Source of the DNA: Apostichopus japonicus
Taxonomy: Eukaryota > Echinodermata > Holothuroidea > Aspidochirotida > Stichopodidae
DNA length: 64,000 nucleotides
Reading direction: 5' to 3'
NCBI RefSeq assembly: GCF_037975245.1
Contig: NC_092576.1
Span: forward strand, 12,019,111-12,083,110
This document shows positions 38,301 to 53,300 of this stretch, piece after piece. Under the pieces are notes generated by a model. It ran no database searches, was not told the DNA's origin, and was given only the letters and a program-made list of their open reading frames with translations. The first letter of the stretch is position 1. Each line of letters opens with the position of its first letter. The position numbers and the translations under genes were made by a program.

Positions 38301-41300
38301 AGAGGCCTTGTCTGCTTTGTAAGTCGTACTTAAATCGAGACATTTTGGGACTTGCAGACTTGACAAACTTGCATCGAAACAGAATGCAAAAATAACGTAG
38401 TTCGTACTGGCGAGCTTAAGAGCCCAGGGTACTTGAATTGACACTCATATTATACCAAGGAAAGACTGCTAACTTAGCAAGATTACTGTACTAGCTCATG
38501 AATGCACATCATGAAGCCTACAGGTGTAAAGATGACTACAAGTCTGTGTTGTACATAGCTGAGAGTGCATTAAAGCAGCATTTTGCGTCCTTTTCTATGA
38601 TTTTTCTCAACCTCACTGATTCCACTTTGCCATAACGACATACATAACTAGCTAATCTATTTATATTTTACTTCAAATGGTGGCATAAAAGTCGAAAAAT
38701 TTGCAACTTTCAACTTTGTTGTTCTCCAAGATATTTTCCGTTGGGAACCCAATAAACCTCGCCCATAATATGAATATTTAAACACTACGAACGTCATTGA
38801 CAAATACGTAATATAACACCACGCTTGTTTGTGTACAGTCTATATGGCAGTTGTACCAGGGAGTTCCATAACAACTCCCTGGTTCATGTGGTTGTACCAA
38901 CGCAAAGTCTTGAATCTATTTTTAGCAATGGGCAATAACTAAACCTGCATCTCTGATTGGTTGCATTCAAAACTAGTGGGTTTGGCGGAATTGTATGCGA
39001 TTAATTTTAACTGTGGAATTTGTCGAGGACACTCTTCTCATTATCGACATTAAATCGTTAATTACTCGCTAATTAACACTCTTGGCAGGGTGAAACTTGG
39101 ATGGTATCTTAGTTTGCTGTTTTATGATTGATACATGTAAAAAAATCGATGCACATGATAAAAAGGTGGAAAAAAGTGACCCAACGCAAAATGCTGCTTT
39201 AATGTAGATCTACTTAGTAAGCAGTGACATGCAGCATACATTTAAGAGTCACTGCCAAATTCCAGACTGAAAACGCACCATGCTGGCTCCTTTGGATGGT
39301 AGAATGAGAAGGGCATTGGCTGGAGGGGCCGGTCATAGAGTGTGCGCAGTGGTAAATGGTTACCAGTTCATTCTAGGCACGGTAGAATGGGAGCATTACG
39401 GTTGTGGGGAGACAGGTAAGCGAGGAGTGAAGTAAATAAGTACTCAACCATGATGTAACGCTGTCTGAAATTAAAATTTTCACTTTTGATAATATCTTCA
39501 TATCTGCACCCTTTCATGTGAAATGTATAAATTTGGCTCTTGAGGTACGGTTCACTTAAATGTACTTTGTTGCGGAAATCCATCGAGTCAGTGCTGATAG
39601 CTCGAACAGTCTGTATATTTATTTATGAGAATATTCATAGGATTTCAGCTGTTCAACTAGACGTAAGAACTGTGTAAATTTGCTCACGTAAGGTACAAAC
39701 AGATTTAGTTTTTAAAGTGCAACATTTAGTTTATATAACATAATAATCATCATAATATCGAGAATTTATAAAGCGCAGACATAACTGTATCTACCGATAA
39801 CGGTGCTCAAGGGGCATCACAACATTAACCTGGTCGACTATAACCTGTCAAACATAGAGACAATCCCTTAACATGGCAGCAGCTAAACAGTGCCCAACTT
39901 ACCGTTTATCTCACAGGTCCCCATTTATACACCTCAGGGGTGAAGAGAGGCAATGGAGATAAAGTGCCTTGCCCAAGGACACAAAGTAATGATCTGGCCA
40001 GGACTCGAACCTGCAAACCTTAGATCACAAGTCCACTGCCTTGACCAATTCATTCCCCACATGTGATTTAATCACTTCCATACATGTATGTAGTCTGTAT
40101 CTAGGTACCTGATCCTAGATAACACTGCATCAATTTGTTGAGCACTTCCAGATCTACAATGAATGACACAGTATCCTCCATTCATGATACATCTATATGC
40201 TCCACAAAATATGATTACAAAACTAGGGGACATACCCCCCCCAAAAAAAAAAAGTTCTGTGCTTATGATACGCTTCAAACAATACACAGTTTTGAATCAT
40301 CATGTATGTACAGTTTGACAACGACCAACGTTTCTACACTTAACGGCACAGATCTTTCCTGCCCTTTTCACCTCACCAAAAAATCTGCTGCGAGTTTCAT
40401 TTCCCTAAACTCTTCCAAGATCTCTCTCGAAAGAGAGAGGGGGGGGTCAAATCGAAAGACTAAAGGCACCTACCATTTCCTTTTCTTCTTTTTCCTCTTC
40501 TTCTTCCCGTGCTGGTGGAGGACCCGACTCTACCACCTCCTCTCGCTCCGGTTTTGGTATCATGTCCAGTTCCACCTGGACGACTGCCACGTAATCCTCG
40601 GCTTCGTCTTTCTTCATCTCCGTGGCGACGACCTCCGCCGCTATTGCAGTTGCGGCTTCCCTGTCGTAATCCTCGACTTCGTCCTCCACTGGGTCGGCGA
40701 CCTCGACGACCTCTGCCGGCTTCTCTTCCTCTTCTTTGCTATCTTCTACCTTTTCTTCTTCTTTTTCATCCTCTTCTCGCTTCTCCTCTTCTTTGTTGAT
40801 CTCCACCACCGTCTCCTCCTCCTTGACCTCCTCCCGTGTCTCGATCACGGCTTCCACCTCCCCGTTCTCCACCACGTGTCCCCCGTTCTCCTTGGGGCCG
40901 TCTACTGTCGTGGTGGTCCCCGTCGTGGGGGCCATGTCCGCCTTGATCGTGATGTTGTTTACCTGACAGTATTTGTCCAATTCCCTGTCCACCACCAGTA
41001 GCGTGGTCATTTTGCCTCCCGCTCGTATCCTCTCCACCACTTGCTTGTGTGTCTCTCTTTCGATGTTGATGCCGTCTACCTCGATTAACCGATCGCCTGC
41101 CTTCAGACCGGCTTCTGATGCCGGTGAACCTGTAACAAAGAAGATAAAAGACACGGTCAAATAACTCATATAGGTACTATATATGTAGATAGCAATCCAA
41201 ACGTCGCTGTTCAAAGCAAATACTAGTTCCAATTATACTGACAAGATTTATAAAAAAATAAATAAAATAAAATACCATATAAACTGCTGTTATCATGAAA

Positions 41301-44300
41301 TAAAACATGCTCAAGAGCACTGTACAAAAGAACTAATACCTGGAATATAAAATTACCAAACTTAAGAAAACCTAAAAGTAATAACAACAGCAATAGAAGT
41401 AAAAGTAAAAAAAATGATATAAGACAGGGTTATAAACCACAATAAAGAACATAAAAATATAAATATACATAAAAAAATTAAAAATTAAAAAAAAAAAAAA
41501 AAATCTGTCTCCATTCCACAACTTGACAAAGTCAGAGACCAAGTCCACAGATATATTGTGAACTTTTAAAGCTTCATCCTCCCTTTCTCCTTCCCTGTTT
41601 TCTCATTCCCTTTCCCCTCCCCCTCCCCTTTCCCCTCCTGAAAAGTTTAAAGCGTGTCACCATGGCACTAAATAGTGGATAGATAGACTTGAGTGCATAT
41701 AGACTTGGGGCCGTAATCCATTCTTTGCTCCTTAATCCGCTTCCTGTATAGTCATGGTTTATTTGGTTCTAATTCCATCTATGCAACTTACACTTAGAAT
41801 GTAGCTTCATACTTTCAAATGTGTGTTACTTTTTGTACTTTTCATTCGACTGCCAAGTATTGCTTACGAAGGTCCCAGGGGGACCGAAAGTTCCAATATA
41901 TTTTCTAAAACATTACTCCTTATTTGTCAATTATGAGTCATATCTTATTTCTCTGGTTTTCTCTCATAATATTTTCTTTTGGATTAAACGTGGATTTTCT
42001 TTATATTTATATACAGACAGAGAGATAGATATGTACCGTAGCTAAGAGACGGATAAGAGATGACTGATATAAAGTTTTACAACTTCAATCCCACTTTCCC
42101 AATCTCCTTTCTTCATTTCTACCCCCCCCCCCGAACGAAAAAAAAAGTTCCAAAATGATACCATGACCTGAGTGTACATAAATGTACTGTAGATTGGAGA
42201 GGGATATGAGAAGAATGAAATAAACTCGTTAAATTTCGAACCCTCTCCCGATGATATCGACCACTTCCTATTTCAATCCACCCACTGCTAAAAGTCCAAA
42301 CTCGTTACATTTATTTTGACATGTGTGCATTGGGTGTGATCATACTTAAGTACATATTGTCAACTCATAGGATTTGTGTCATTTCCTGGGATAGATCTGT
42401 GGTTACTGACACACTGTTTATACCTAAAGCTTGGTTGTACCATGACAGGCAGAACATTGTGAAATAAAAACTTCCATGGTGAAATAGGCCAAGGCATGCA
42501 AATTTTCCCATTTTCAGACAGTGTTTGGTGACTATATGGATTGCAACTGCATGTGCAGTATACAGTACTGTACCTACAAACCGAAGCTACTGTGGGAAAT
42601 TTAACCTCTGCCTGACACAACAAACTGAAACATTATCTCATCCTACTGTATAGGTACATTAGTCATTACTACAACTGACATTACAATTACATTGAGAAAT
42701 ACAGGTATATATCAGTTTCGTACAATATAACTTTGAAACCTCTCCTCTTCCCCTGTTGGTTTCTTTCTTTCTTCTTTCCATCCCTTGTCTACTAATCCTC
42801 TTATATCTCTTTTGTGTTCACCATGCTCATTAACCTGTCTGTATTCTGTGCGTGTATTTATCTCTTCTGTTACTGTAACTTGTCATTCAGCCTCTGAAGA
42901 AGATCCTGCTAGGATCGAAACGTCAGGCCCTCTTACTTTTACACAATATAACTTTGGATAGTTCCCATATTGGAATGTACACATGTATTAAGTATTCCAT
43001 TGAACGTTGCAGCTATGTAGAAATATGTCAACCAACTTGTTGAATATAAGCATGAATGATTATAGTTTCATTTACTGTTGTACAAAACATCTTAAATTGA
43101 CTTGCTTTTAAATTATTTGCTTTCCCATACCAGAATGTGAACACTGTGGACAATGAAAATTATAGTAAATTAATAATATGTTTGACCCAGTTTGGACAAT
43201 TTGTTTTTTCTACATAATACTTTCAAGTTCCAAGTCATTCCCCACCTTCAAAAACACTTGTACAGTACACTACTGACACTATGAAGTGTACATACTAAGT
43301 ATCAAAATGGGTTCTAAGGAACTGTTCATACTGTCAATAGGAGTGCTTCAAAGCATGCTGAGAGAGGACAGTATACAGGGTAGAGTGGTATTAGCATTAG
43401 AATCAGATAAAGGTTGACTGTTTGTACTGTCAGTATGAGTGCTCTGAAGCATGATAAGAGAGCACAGTTTATAGTGATAGAAGCAATTACACAATTGTTC
43501 CCAACTGGTTGAATATGATGGCCAACTTGTTGAATATGCAAGAATAATATTTCATAATTTTGTTAAGTATGTGACTTTTGCATATTAGAATGTAAGTCAC
43601 TGAAATCCCAATGTTTACTTACTAAAAATTAAAGCTTAATTTAATTGTTACAGAATGAGAAGGGAGGTCACTTGTGAGTAGACAGGTTGCCATATAATCA
43701 TTAACCTTTTCTTCCTTTTTCTTTTTCCTCTTTTTTACATACATTACAGTAAGGCCTACATTATAAAACTTACTGGTTTATATATTTACGAGTGACCCAC
43801 TTACCTGTCTCCCCACAACCTTAGCACCGCATTCTACCATGTCTAGTATGCCCTGGTAATCTTTTAACACTACACCCTCACTGACCCTAGTGACCTTCAT
43901 TTTTCTACCACCAAAGTGTCTCATAGTGTTTTTCGGATTGGGAAAAGCGGGGAGCGAAGTAAATAGTACATCTTTATTAGAAGTGTCAGAAATACTGTAT
44001 GTCGCTACAAATTTATAATGTAACTGTCCATTTCAATGACAGTCAATTCCTGGGCAGATTTGACCTTTTTTGTATGGAGCAGACTTTCACCCTTCAAGTG
44101 TACTTTGTGTGTATATGAATGCATACTTGTTCAGTATGTACCGTAATACTGTCTGTAATGTGTGTAACCATCTCATCCTAACTGTACATTTTCTACTCAA
44201 GTATAACATTACCCTGTCACCTTCAAATCAAAATTTATCATCCAAGGTGCATAGCATACAGTGTGTATAATGCCAAACAGTTTTTTATTCCTAATGCACT

Positions 44301-47300
44301 TAAATCTTTGTTAAAAAGCTTTTAATAAAAGCCTGAAAGTTGAAGCTCAGATATACAGTATACCTCCCAGTAACAACATACAAGTATCCAGTTGAAACAC
44401 TGTGATGATTAATGTCCTACTGTATGTAGCTCATAATATTGAAACCTAGTTTCTACGGTCATAATACGGTATTAAGCGGGCGTCCCGTTTCAACTGAGCT
44501 AAAAACACCAATGACTAAAAGTACAGTCATAAAACCAGCAGCGCTTCAATAACAGGTTATATTACTGTTTATAATAGGGACACAAATTTCTTTGGCGACC
44601 ACACAAAAAATCTTGGGATATGGGTCGGATCAGAGAGGCATAACAAAAATATCGCCAAATTGAATGTGCACAATTTAAAGCATTTTCTTTATATAGTATG
44701 AATGTAGTGTATGGGGGTGTATGTGAAACGGGCTTAATGTTCATTGCAATATATTCCTTACTTCACATGTACTGTGTATATACATAGCTGCACTTACAGA
44801 CACTGTAGACATGCCCACATCTGTAGCGTCAAATTACGACCGATTTTGCAAAGTATTTACTCGATTTTAAGATCTTGCAAAGGCCGACAAATTTCTTTAA
44901 CGACACCAAATCTTGGATGTGGTGGGTCAGATAGGCATCACAAAATATTGCCAACTTGATGCAATTTAATGATTTTTTCCCATCATTTATCATTGTAATT
45001 GTACACGTACTCTTACTGGTCACATTCGCTTAATACCACTCTGTCCATGAACATTACAAAGATCATTAATGTGTGCTCTTATACAGTGGCAGCAGGATGT
45101 TATGGTATGATTGTTTCTTCCTGCCCTTTCTGTGCTTGTGTGTCCACATGTATATATTTCTTGCGGAGACATTGCATCATGTATATATTAAACACTAAAC
45201 ATTGTAATCATTTATATATATTCTACCTTTTATATGATAGACACTGAACAATCACTATACCAGTCTATGATCATAAAAAAGACCATTAATATGTGCTCTT
45301 ATACAGTGGCATCGGGGAATTAATCATAATATCTCATGATTACTATTTTCCCGTCATTTCCATGCTTGTGTGTACACATGTATGTATTGTGGGGACATGC
45401 CATCATGTACAGTACTTTTAAAGCTTCCAAATTTTTGTACTGCTTGTCTTCAATCTCATGATCTGTTACTTTAAATTGCTCCATTGTCATTTTTTCACAA
45501 TCAAAAAAAAAAAAGAATGTGTAAAAGTAAGTTGGCTTGACGTTTGGATCCTAGCAGGATCTTCTTCAAAGGCTACAAAAAAAAAATGAAAACAAAAAAA
45601 TGAAAACAAAAGAATATGAAAACAAAAGAAAATGAAAACAAAAGAAAAATAAGAAGTTCCAATTAACCAGCAGGAGCCTTGCCTTGCACAGCTCGAACAG
45701 GACTTTCACTCTGACCACGCACGCATGTACCAATTTAAAGTAAACATTGTACACACGTTTTACATTATAAATGATAGGCACTAGTTGAGTTCTGCTGCTG
45801 GTACAGTTCTGTACTGTTAGTTCATTCTGGATTAACATCTACCTAGACAGGAGACAAATAGGTCATTAAGGGCACACATGTATTTCAATTCAAGTTCAAC
45901 TGTTCACCATTTTTTATCATAATATTTCTTGGCTTTAATTTTGAAATAAAAAATAAAAAATTTCCTTAGGGTATATCAAAAAAAGACAGTGCTTCCTGTA
46001 CAGAAGATGTTAGTTGAAATAAAACCTTATATTGAATTGACTTGAAACAGTGGACTGTATTGTCTAGTACAAAGTGTAAGAGTGATAAATCTGTAGTGTT
46101 TCCATGGCAACTATAAACTTCCACAGTTCCATATATAACATTAAGTTTGATTTACTGTATGTTTCCAGACATTGGGCTACCATATAGTCTATTTTCGGTT
46201 TTATAGTTTTTTTTTTTTTAATAGTGTGGAAGAAAGGAAGCATGCATGACAGGGATGAAGGTGGTGTTGTGAGAGTGCAGTTGATGAGGGGGGGGGGGGG
46301 GGAGTTGAGTACCATGTTGGGCTCCATGGAGAAAAGGATGTCACCCGGGTGCCCGTTTCTGAGGCCTTTCAAAAATTTAAACTTTTATAGTATTATAATT
46401 TTAAATCAGAATAGGTTATTCCTTGTCGCATACTGTTTACATGTGTAACTAACAGCCCCCTAATTGACCTGGCTCTCCTGGGCTTTCTACCCCCTGAAAC
46501 CCCCTCCTGTCAGGCCTGGATGAGGGCTAGTTCATACTAGATGATTATAACTTTTATTATATAGCTGGCAATGAGATCTCACGTATGAACCTCACAGCAA
46601 GCAAACACAATAATGAATATCACTGAATAGCTAAGATGCAATAGAGATGTTTATTATGTACACATCCCTTCCCACCCCCCTCCCAACCCCCCACACCCTT
46701 CTCCTACCATTCTGTACCATACATGTACACACAAAGACTGACCTTTGGTACAAGTCAACAATTAAATGACAACACAAGGCCATCTTTAAACTTTTTCTTC
46801 CAAATAAGTCCTGCGCATTTATGTAAAATTACTCCGGACACCTAGCCAATTTGACCCTGCATATTCAGTATACACTAAGTTGTTGTTTGATAATCTCTTT
46901 CAAAATCTTTTGAAATTTTTTCAAAAAGCTCTTTTTGTTTCCAAGCTTCAGTATGTACACGATTGAAGTTTTGATCAATCTGGAAAATATGTGCAATCTA
47001 TGATGTGGGGGTGTCCATCAAAGTTTCTTATTTCAGCCCTAAAAAAGTTAACCCCGTAATTATAAACCCATATCATATGACTAATGTGATTATATCCTCT
47101 TTCGAAAGAATACATATAAATATTATTTATAAGCGTCGCCTTAGGCCACAAACCTGTGTTCAGTGTCCTTGAAACCAAGGTTGTAAAAACAAAGGAATGA
47201 CATAACAGAAAAATTAGGCACTCACTCCCTTTACATCATCACTGTGCATAATCAACCTATGTTCATTCATAAATAAAACGAGAATTACGAAAAGACTACA

Positions 47301-50300
47301 AAAATGGTCAAATCTTTGATGGATTTTGATGGGAGTTGCTGCTGCACTAAAATGATGACCCAGTGTAATAAACTTGACCTCAATTGCCCAATCATGGCAT
47401 TCATGATATAAAACACATACAAACATGTGGCTTTAGTCAAATAAATTGACAATTTTTTTTTTATAGGAAATCATGACATGCATGATGAAATGCAACCTCA
47501 TATGAAATACTGCAGAAATGACAAAATCTTAAAGCAATGACCAACTGAAAGCCCTGTGGGGCATGTGTATCAATCGCTTCTGTACAGTGACATTTAGTGA
47601 ACTTCTATAGGCTATATTGTAGAAATATTTTGTACAAAAACTTCCAATTTTCAGTGTGTATATAATATTGGTACATGTCAGTTACTCAAGATTTTGTATT
47701 TAAAGAGATTCAACCCACCACCACAAAACTCCTAGTTATGTCACACCTCACCATATAAGACACATTCGTTTTGTTTTTTTTCATTTTCTTTGAAACGAGG
47801 AGAAGAAGCTTGTCACCTTTCCATACAAATCTTTGTCAGAGCTGCAATCAAGCATACTGTAATAGTACTACAGTTCACTGGCCACACAAGGGCAGTCAGT
47901 CATAGTGACTAGTCCATGGGTGCAATAGATGTACTGTACATACTACTGTAGTCCTACTGTAGTACTGCACACGCATTCCACCGTAATAACTGCATTCACA
48001 GAGCACAATGAGAGAACTGACGTCCACGGGGATCAATTTAGTAACAGATAGTAAAATCAGACTGCAATTTTTGGAACTTTTGTAGTAGTTTTTTTCTTTC
48101 TTCTTCAAATATCACTTTACAGTAAGTTTGGTGCTGCTTGGTGCTGCTTGATAACAAGATTCCAGCCCGTTTGTCCTTTTTCTGGTCGGTAAAGTGATGC
48201 AATGCCCTTCCCCCCATCCTAAATACCTCCCCCCCCCAAGAATGTACTCTAAAGCTGCAACATTCAAAAGTCTACTTAAGACCCATCTTTTCACTTGTTC
48301 TTTTGTAAATTAGTCTGCTTCTCTTTGTAAAGCGCCTTGAGCAGTGACTTTTGTCTACTGATTTGGCGCTATATAAGTCTCATTTATTTTTATTATTATT
48401 ATTATATTACTGTACTCTAAACCTTCTGAATGCTTAGATTTGGAAGGAAGTGGATGATCCCCTAAGTAGAGGGTAATTAGGAGGCCCCAGTACGTGAACT
48501 TAAATACCAATTTGTACACTATAGACATGGTTTGGGATATCAGTGTGCATTTATGCACAGGAGTCAGGTAAGAGAGGAAGACTGTAAATCCTACGTCCAG
48601 CACTGTAAAGTTCTGCAATGCTTTTTATCATGTGCCATCATTGCCTTCATTCTATATTCATAATTTCAAAAAAATTTACTTTTAATATACATGTGATTTA
48701 TGTACAGTATTTGGAACCTGCATGTTGCAACTTTATAAAAGCTATCCCTTACAGCAGGCATGGTGCAGGAGATCGGAGTGCATTTATTGAACTAGGAGAC
48801 AAAAGACAGAGCCTTTCCTCAAGTTCTGAATGCCTATCAGTACGATCAAATGCCTGGCACATTGGCATTTTCAGTTTTTCACAGTTGCGATAGCGCTGGT
48901 ATAGCAAACATATGCTCAGCTGTGTTTACAAAACAGAGTGAAAGGATGACGTGACCACACTACGAGAGTTATGAATAATTCATGAGTTGGTTGTAACCAT
49001 GTTGTCTCCATATACGAAATATCAGAACGATGTATACACACACGGGGTATACGTATCACAAATTTACTTGCGAAACTTGGATGCATGAAGTACTCGTAAG
49101 TTAAAGGGATCAATTCACAGTATTCTTGTAACTACATGTTTAGACTTTGAGATTTCGTTAAGAGCTGTTTTACTTGCAGAATATTTTATCTTTAATTTAT
49201 TTGCATTATTTGCAGTCAGCTGTTTGCTATCCAAACAGCGTCCTATCTGGTAATCGATAGGACTATTCAAAGTTCGTTTTATAATCCGACCCCCCGAAGA
49301 TTACTGCAAGAATAATATTATACTGTACAGTACTGTATGATGTGAAGTGTTGTTGTATAAGCAGCTCTATCATCTACATCAATGTACTTTGATCCTTGTC
49401 AACCATATATTTGTAATGCAAGTACCTGTATTCGGTCAGTTACCAATATACTTCCTACCCTTTTCAGCGCATCAAATTCCAGACCTCAAATGTACAAATT
49501 ACTATCTATAGATGAAACATGTACACACTCAATGGCAGACATGAATGATGAAGGTCCCATTAATATTGAAATATAGTTTTAGGGTACAGTTGTGGGATCT
49601 ACATTATTTAAAGGTAGTTTTTTTTTTCGTTTTTTTTTTTTTTAATATTTAACCAATTTCTGATTTTACCAAGACTTGGAGAATGTTACAAAATCTTTGT
49701 ATAAATTTATGCAAGATTGAACAATGTATGCAAACTTTTCAGTGTTGTATAGTAAAGTATAGTGCCACCTGATTTTGTACTTACAGTACTTACTCATAGG
49801 ACTCTCAAAACCAAAACAGATCTGCCAATAACTTTTGGCACATGAAGGCCTTCGACATTCCCAATAAACTATCTTTTTGGAGAGGCTTCCTCCTCCTCCC
49901 CCCCGGCGCCCCCCTCCCCCTCTGCCAGTGACTTTACAAGAGCTTAGCGGTCAAATTATGTACCTGGGAGAGAAACCAAATTGCTCATAAATTTCGTTTC
50001 ACTTTTGGAGGCTATTCAGCTTGAGTATTTTTGTTCATTTTTTATTTTTATTTGCTCTTGACTCGTTTTGAAGATCACTTGGGTAAAAAGTGTGGATTTC
50101 TCCTGGATGGAAGAAACCCACCACTTTCCAGGGCTGGAACCTCACACATTCCAAGATGCAAGGTTTCCTCGCCTATATCCCACTTCAACTCATAGCCCAG
50201 GGTTTACTTCTGTTTGGTGGAAAGGGGGTGAGGGGAGGGAGGGGGGAGGGACTGGATAACTCAAATTGTATTCACTTTAAATTATATCGTCACATAAATG

Positions 50301-53300
50301 CTACTAAGCAAACTAACAGTACTTTACATTACAGTAATTTTACAGTACGGTACAGTACAGTACAGTATTCTCTTGACAGCTAACTAGTGTGATCAAGATA
50401 CACCTTCCAGGTCATAAAACTAAATAACTTCAGACTATCTCAAACTCTCCAGTCTTGTTTACTGTTTGGCACCCCTGGGAATGCTGATTGTCCCATTAGG
50501 GTTACTTTGCCAGAATCAAAGTAAACACTTACAGTTTAAATATATCTTTTTGTTATTTGAATATCAATTCCATGGAGGAAACAACAGGTCAAACATGTAA
50601 AGCCATAATGATTGACCAGTATATCAGTAGTTGAGCTTCTAAACTTTATAACAAATACAGTTATCTATTATAAAAGCCAAAAATGTTTGGATGAGATATT
50701 TAGTGAGGGGGGTCATCTTATCTGTCCGCACCAAACTGCTGCACTAATTGATAAAGGTTAATTATTAACTATACATACAGTATATAAGAGTGCAGGGCAT
50801 CTAGCATATTTGTTCTTCTGAATGTCCCTCAAACGACCAGCTTGTGCCGTTCGTCTAAATTCGTCAAAATGTTCTACAAATTTGAGTTGCCCGGAAACAA
50901 GTTTTTACCAAAATAACAACTTAGACTAATCAAAGAATAATCAATGTAGCAGGAACAATGCAGGAGAGATACACTCGTTGTAGGTGTTGATAAAAAGAAC
51001 ACCAGCTCTTTGGACAGGTCTGTAAAAGTTCCATTCAGTTGGATTATAGGCTTACAATATTACCAAATTTCCTTTATATATATTTTTTTTTGGGGGGGGG
51101 GGTTATTTCTCAATCTACAAAGTGATGTCCCAGAGGGTAATACCTATTTATCACTTTAACTATTGTACTAAACTTGGGGTATTTAGTTACAATGTCAGCA
51201 ATCTGAATTTGATGTAAAATCAACAAATGGTCTTTTGCCAGGCGACCTCCAAAGCTGATGTTGGTCGGCTGAAACAGAAATTTGGTCGCCTCTAACCACC
51301 CACCCATGGGTATAAAATTTGCCCTCTATAGTGCCTCCAAATTTGAGCAAGCGCATAATTTACAAAGTATTCGGGAGAGGACCTTTCCTGAGCTTGACCA
51401 TGCCTGACCCCCCCCCCCGACACATGTGTGCACAAACACACGCACACCTAAACACACCCCCAGATTATGCACATGTATACAGGTGCACACATACACACAT
51501 TACTTGTACACACATACTGTATGTATTATTGCCAGAAATGGCAACAGATGAAAGAAGAAACACAATTTGAGTTTCTGCAGAATACGAGCAAAAATCCACA
51601 GGTTGCAATTTACGTAACTTGGGTAATGAGATTTGTGCATGCAATTAGCTCGATTTCCCAGAAAGATTACGGACGGTAATTACTGTCGTTGTGACGTCGT
51701 GGTTACAGTGCTGAATGATATACTGCGCAGAGCTGTTTACTTTCGCTATGTATGCAAGGAATTGGTCAAGAATGACACCTCGGTTTAGAACTGGGACACT
51801 TTCTGTCGATGGGGCTCCCAGGCATTTCCACGGAGGGTGCCATCATATCAGTCCAGTAATGCGTGCGATCTAGAAGTTTTTACAGATCTCTGAAACAAAG
51901 TCGATCCATCATCGCCCAGAATAAAACTCACACACCGACTGACATACACAGTAGAGTTGTCAATATAAATTCCACATTGTGCAGTTTGGTGGAACGAAAG
52001 AGATGCTTAATACTAACTCGCATCTTTCTCCTTTCATAGAGGACGCGAGTTAAAGTAACAGCGCCCTCTATAAGGTTTTGGCGTGGCTGGGGAACCCCCT
52101 CTTGATACATCATTCCATCAAATGAATATATGTATGTAAATATTAGATCCTCCTGCAAGCAGGAACTCGCGAAGAAGCTCATTGGCTTATCAAAGCCGCA
52201 AGCTCACCGAAGTCAGTCTCTTACATTCATATTTAACGTGTCGTCCATGATTATGAATTGTCAACAACTCTGTAATTAGACGACATACATTAATCTGGGA
52301 ATGACTCGAACCGGGGACCTTATGATTGAAGGGCACCGGTGTTAACCACTGTACAGGTACCATATTCTGTACTGTAATATTAATTTTAATTTGCGATGCT
52401 TTACCCACATTGCCTTGTACTCTCTCGAATGTTATATATTTGCATCGTACCAGTGTGTACAACATAAATTTATTGCACATTTAAATGTTTTCATCTTGAC
52501 CTGGGATGACCATTACCATAGCAACGCATACTGAATATATTTGTTCGTGCGCAATTCCTTTAAAGACTTGTTTCCATCTAATATTTTTTATTTTTCTTAT
52601 TTTTTTTTATATATATATTTTTTAATTATTCCCAAGATTGATTCTGTCTCTGTCAAGAAGATTCGGTCTCTTTAAACAAAAAAGACCTGTCTGTATGTAC
52701 TGTATGTGTATTTGTTGTCAATCCATATACATAATGTACTTGGCAATGTTAATCACGTTTTGTTTATTATTATTAGCAAAGTCACGTCTTAAAGATCAAC
52801 AAATATTTGATATTTTCCCATTAATTGACAACCTCGTCTGAAAGAGTCAGATTTTGAAAAACATCTCGGTCACTTTATAATAATGTTTCTGTCGATTAAT
52901 GTCAGCCAAATTTGAGGTACGACAGATATTCGATCCCTTCAAGGAAGTCAGATTGATCAGACTTGTCGAAAAGATTTCTAATTTTGGATCACTGTATCAC
53001 GACACGACTAACAAGTGAAACAAAAAGTACTTAAAAGTAACTGTATCTTTTGCACACATGTCTTAATTGAAGTATGACGACTTAGGTTGGTGAACTACTG
53101 TAAATAAATATCTAGATAGAGAATCAACAGAAAAACTTGTCCATGCTACCATTTCTAATAGGCTTGATTATTCAAACTCTCTTTCATATGGAGCAACCTT
53201 GTCACAACTTACAAGATTACAAAGGATTCAGAATACAGCTGCGTGCATTGTTACTGGATTACCTAGATTTAACAGCATCACCCCCCTACAGTACACTAAA

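Larger units (their letters stand above)
32973..40473 (-). other. NHERF intron 2 (7.5 kb)
   Basis: Donor ATG|GTAGGT at 40473. It holds two very G-rich tracts, a foldback element, a miRNA-like hairpin, a TTAA-flanked MITE, two copies of a dispersed repeat and a CORE-like SINE. No second PDZ exon was recognised here. Confidence 0.82.

Noticed and set aside
40135-41001. 288-codon plus-strand frame
   Set aside because: Antisense of the acidic NHERF exon 2, poor in stops because GAG/GAA reverse to CTC/TTC.
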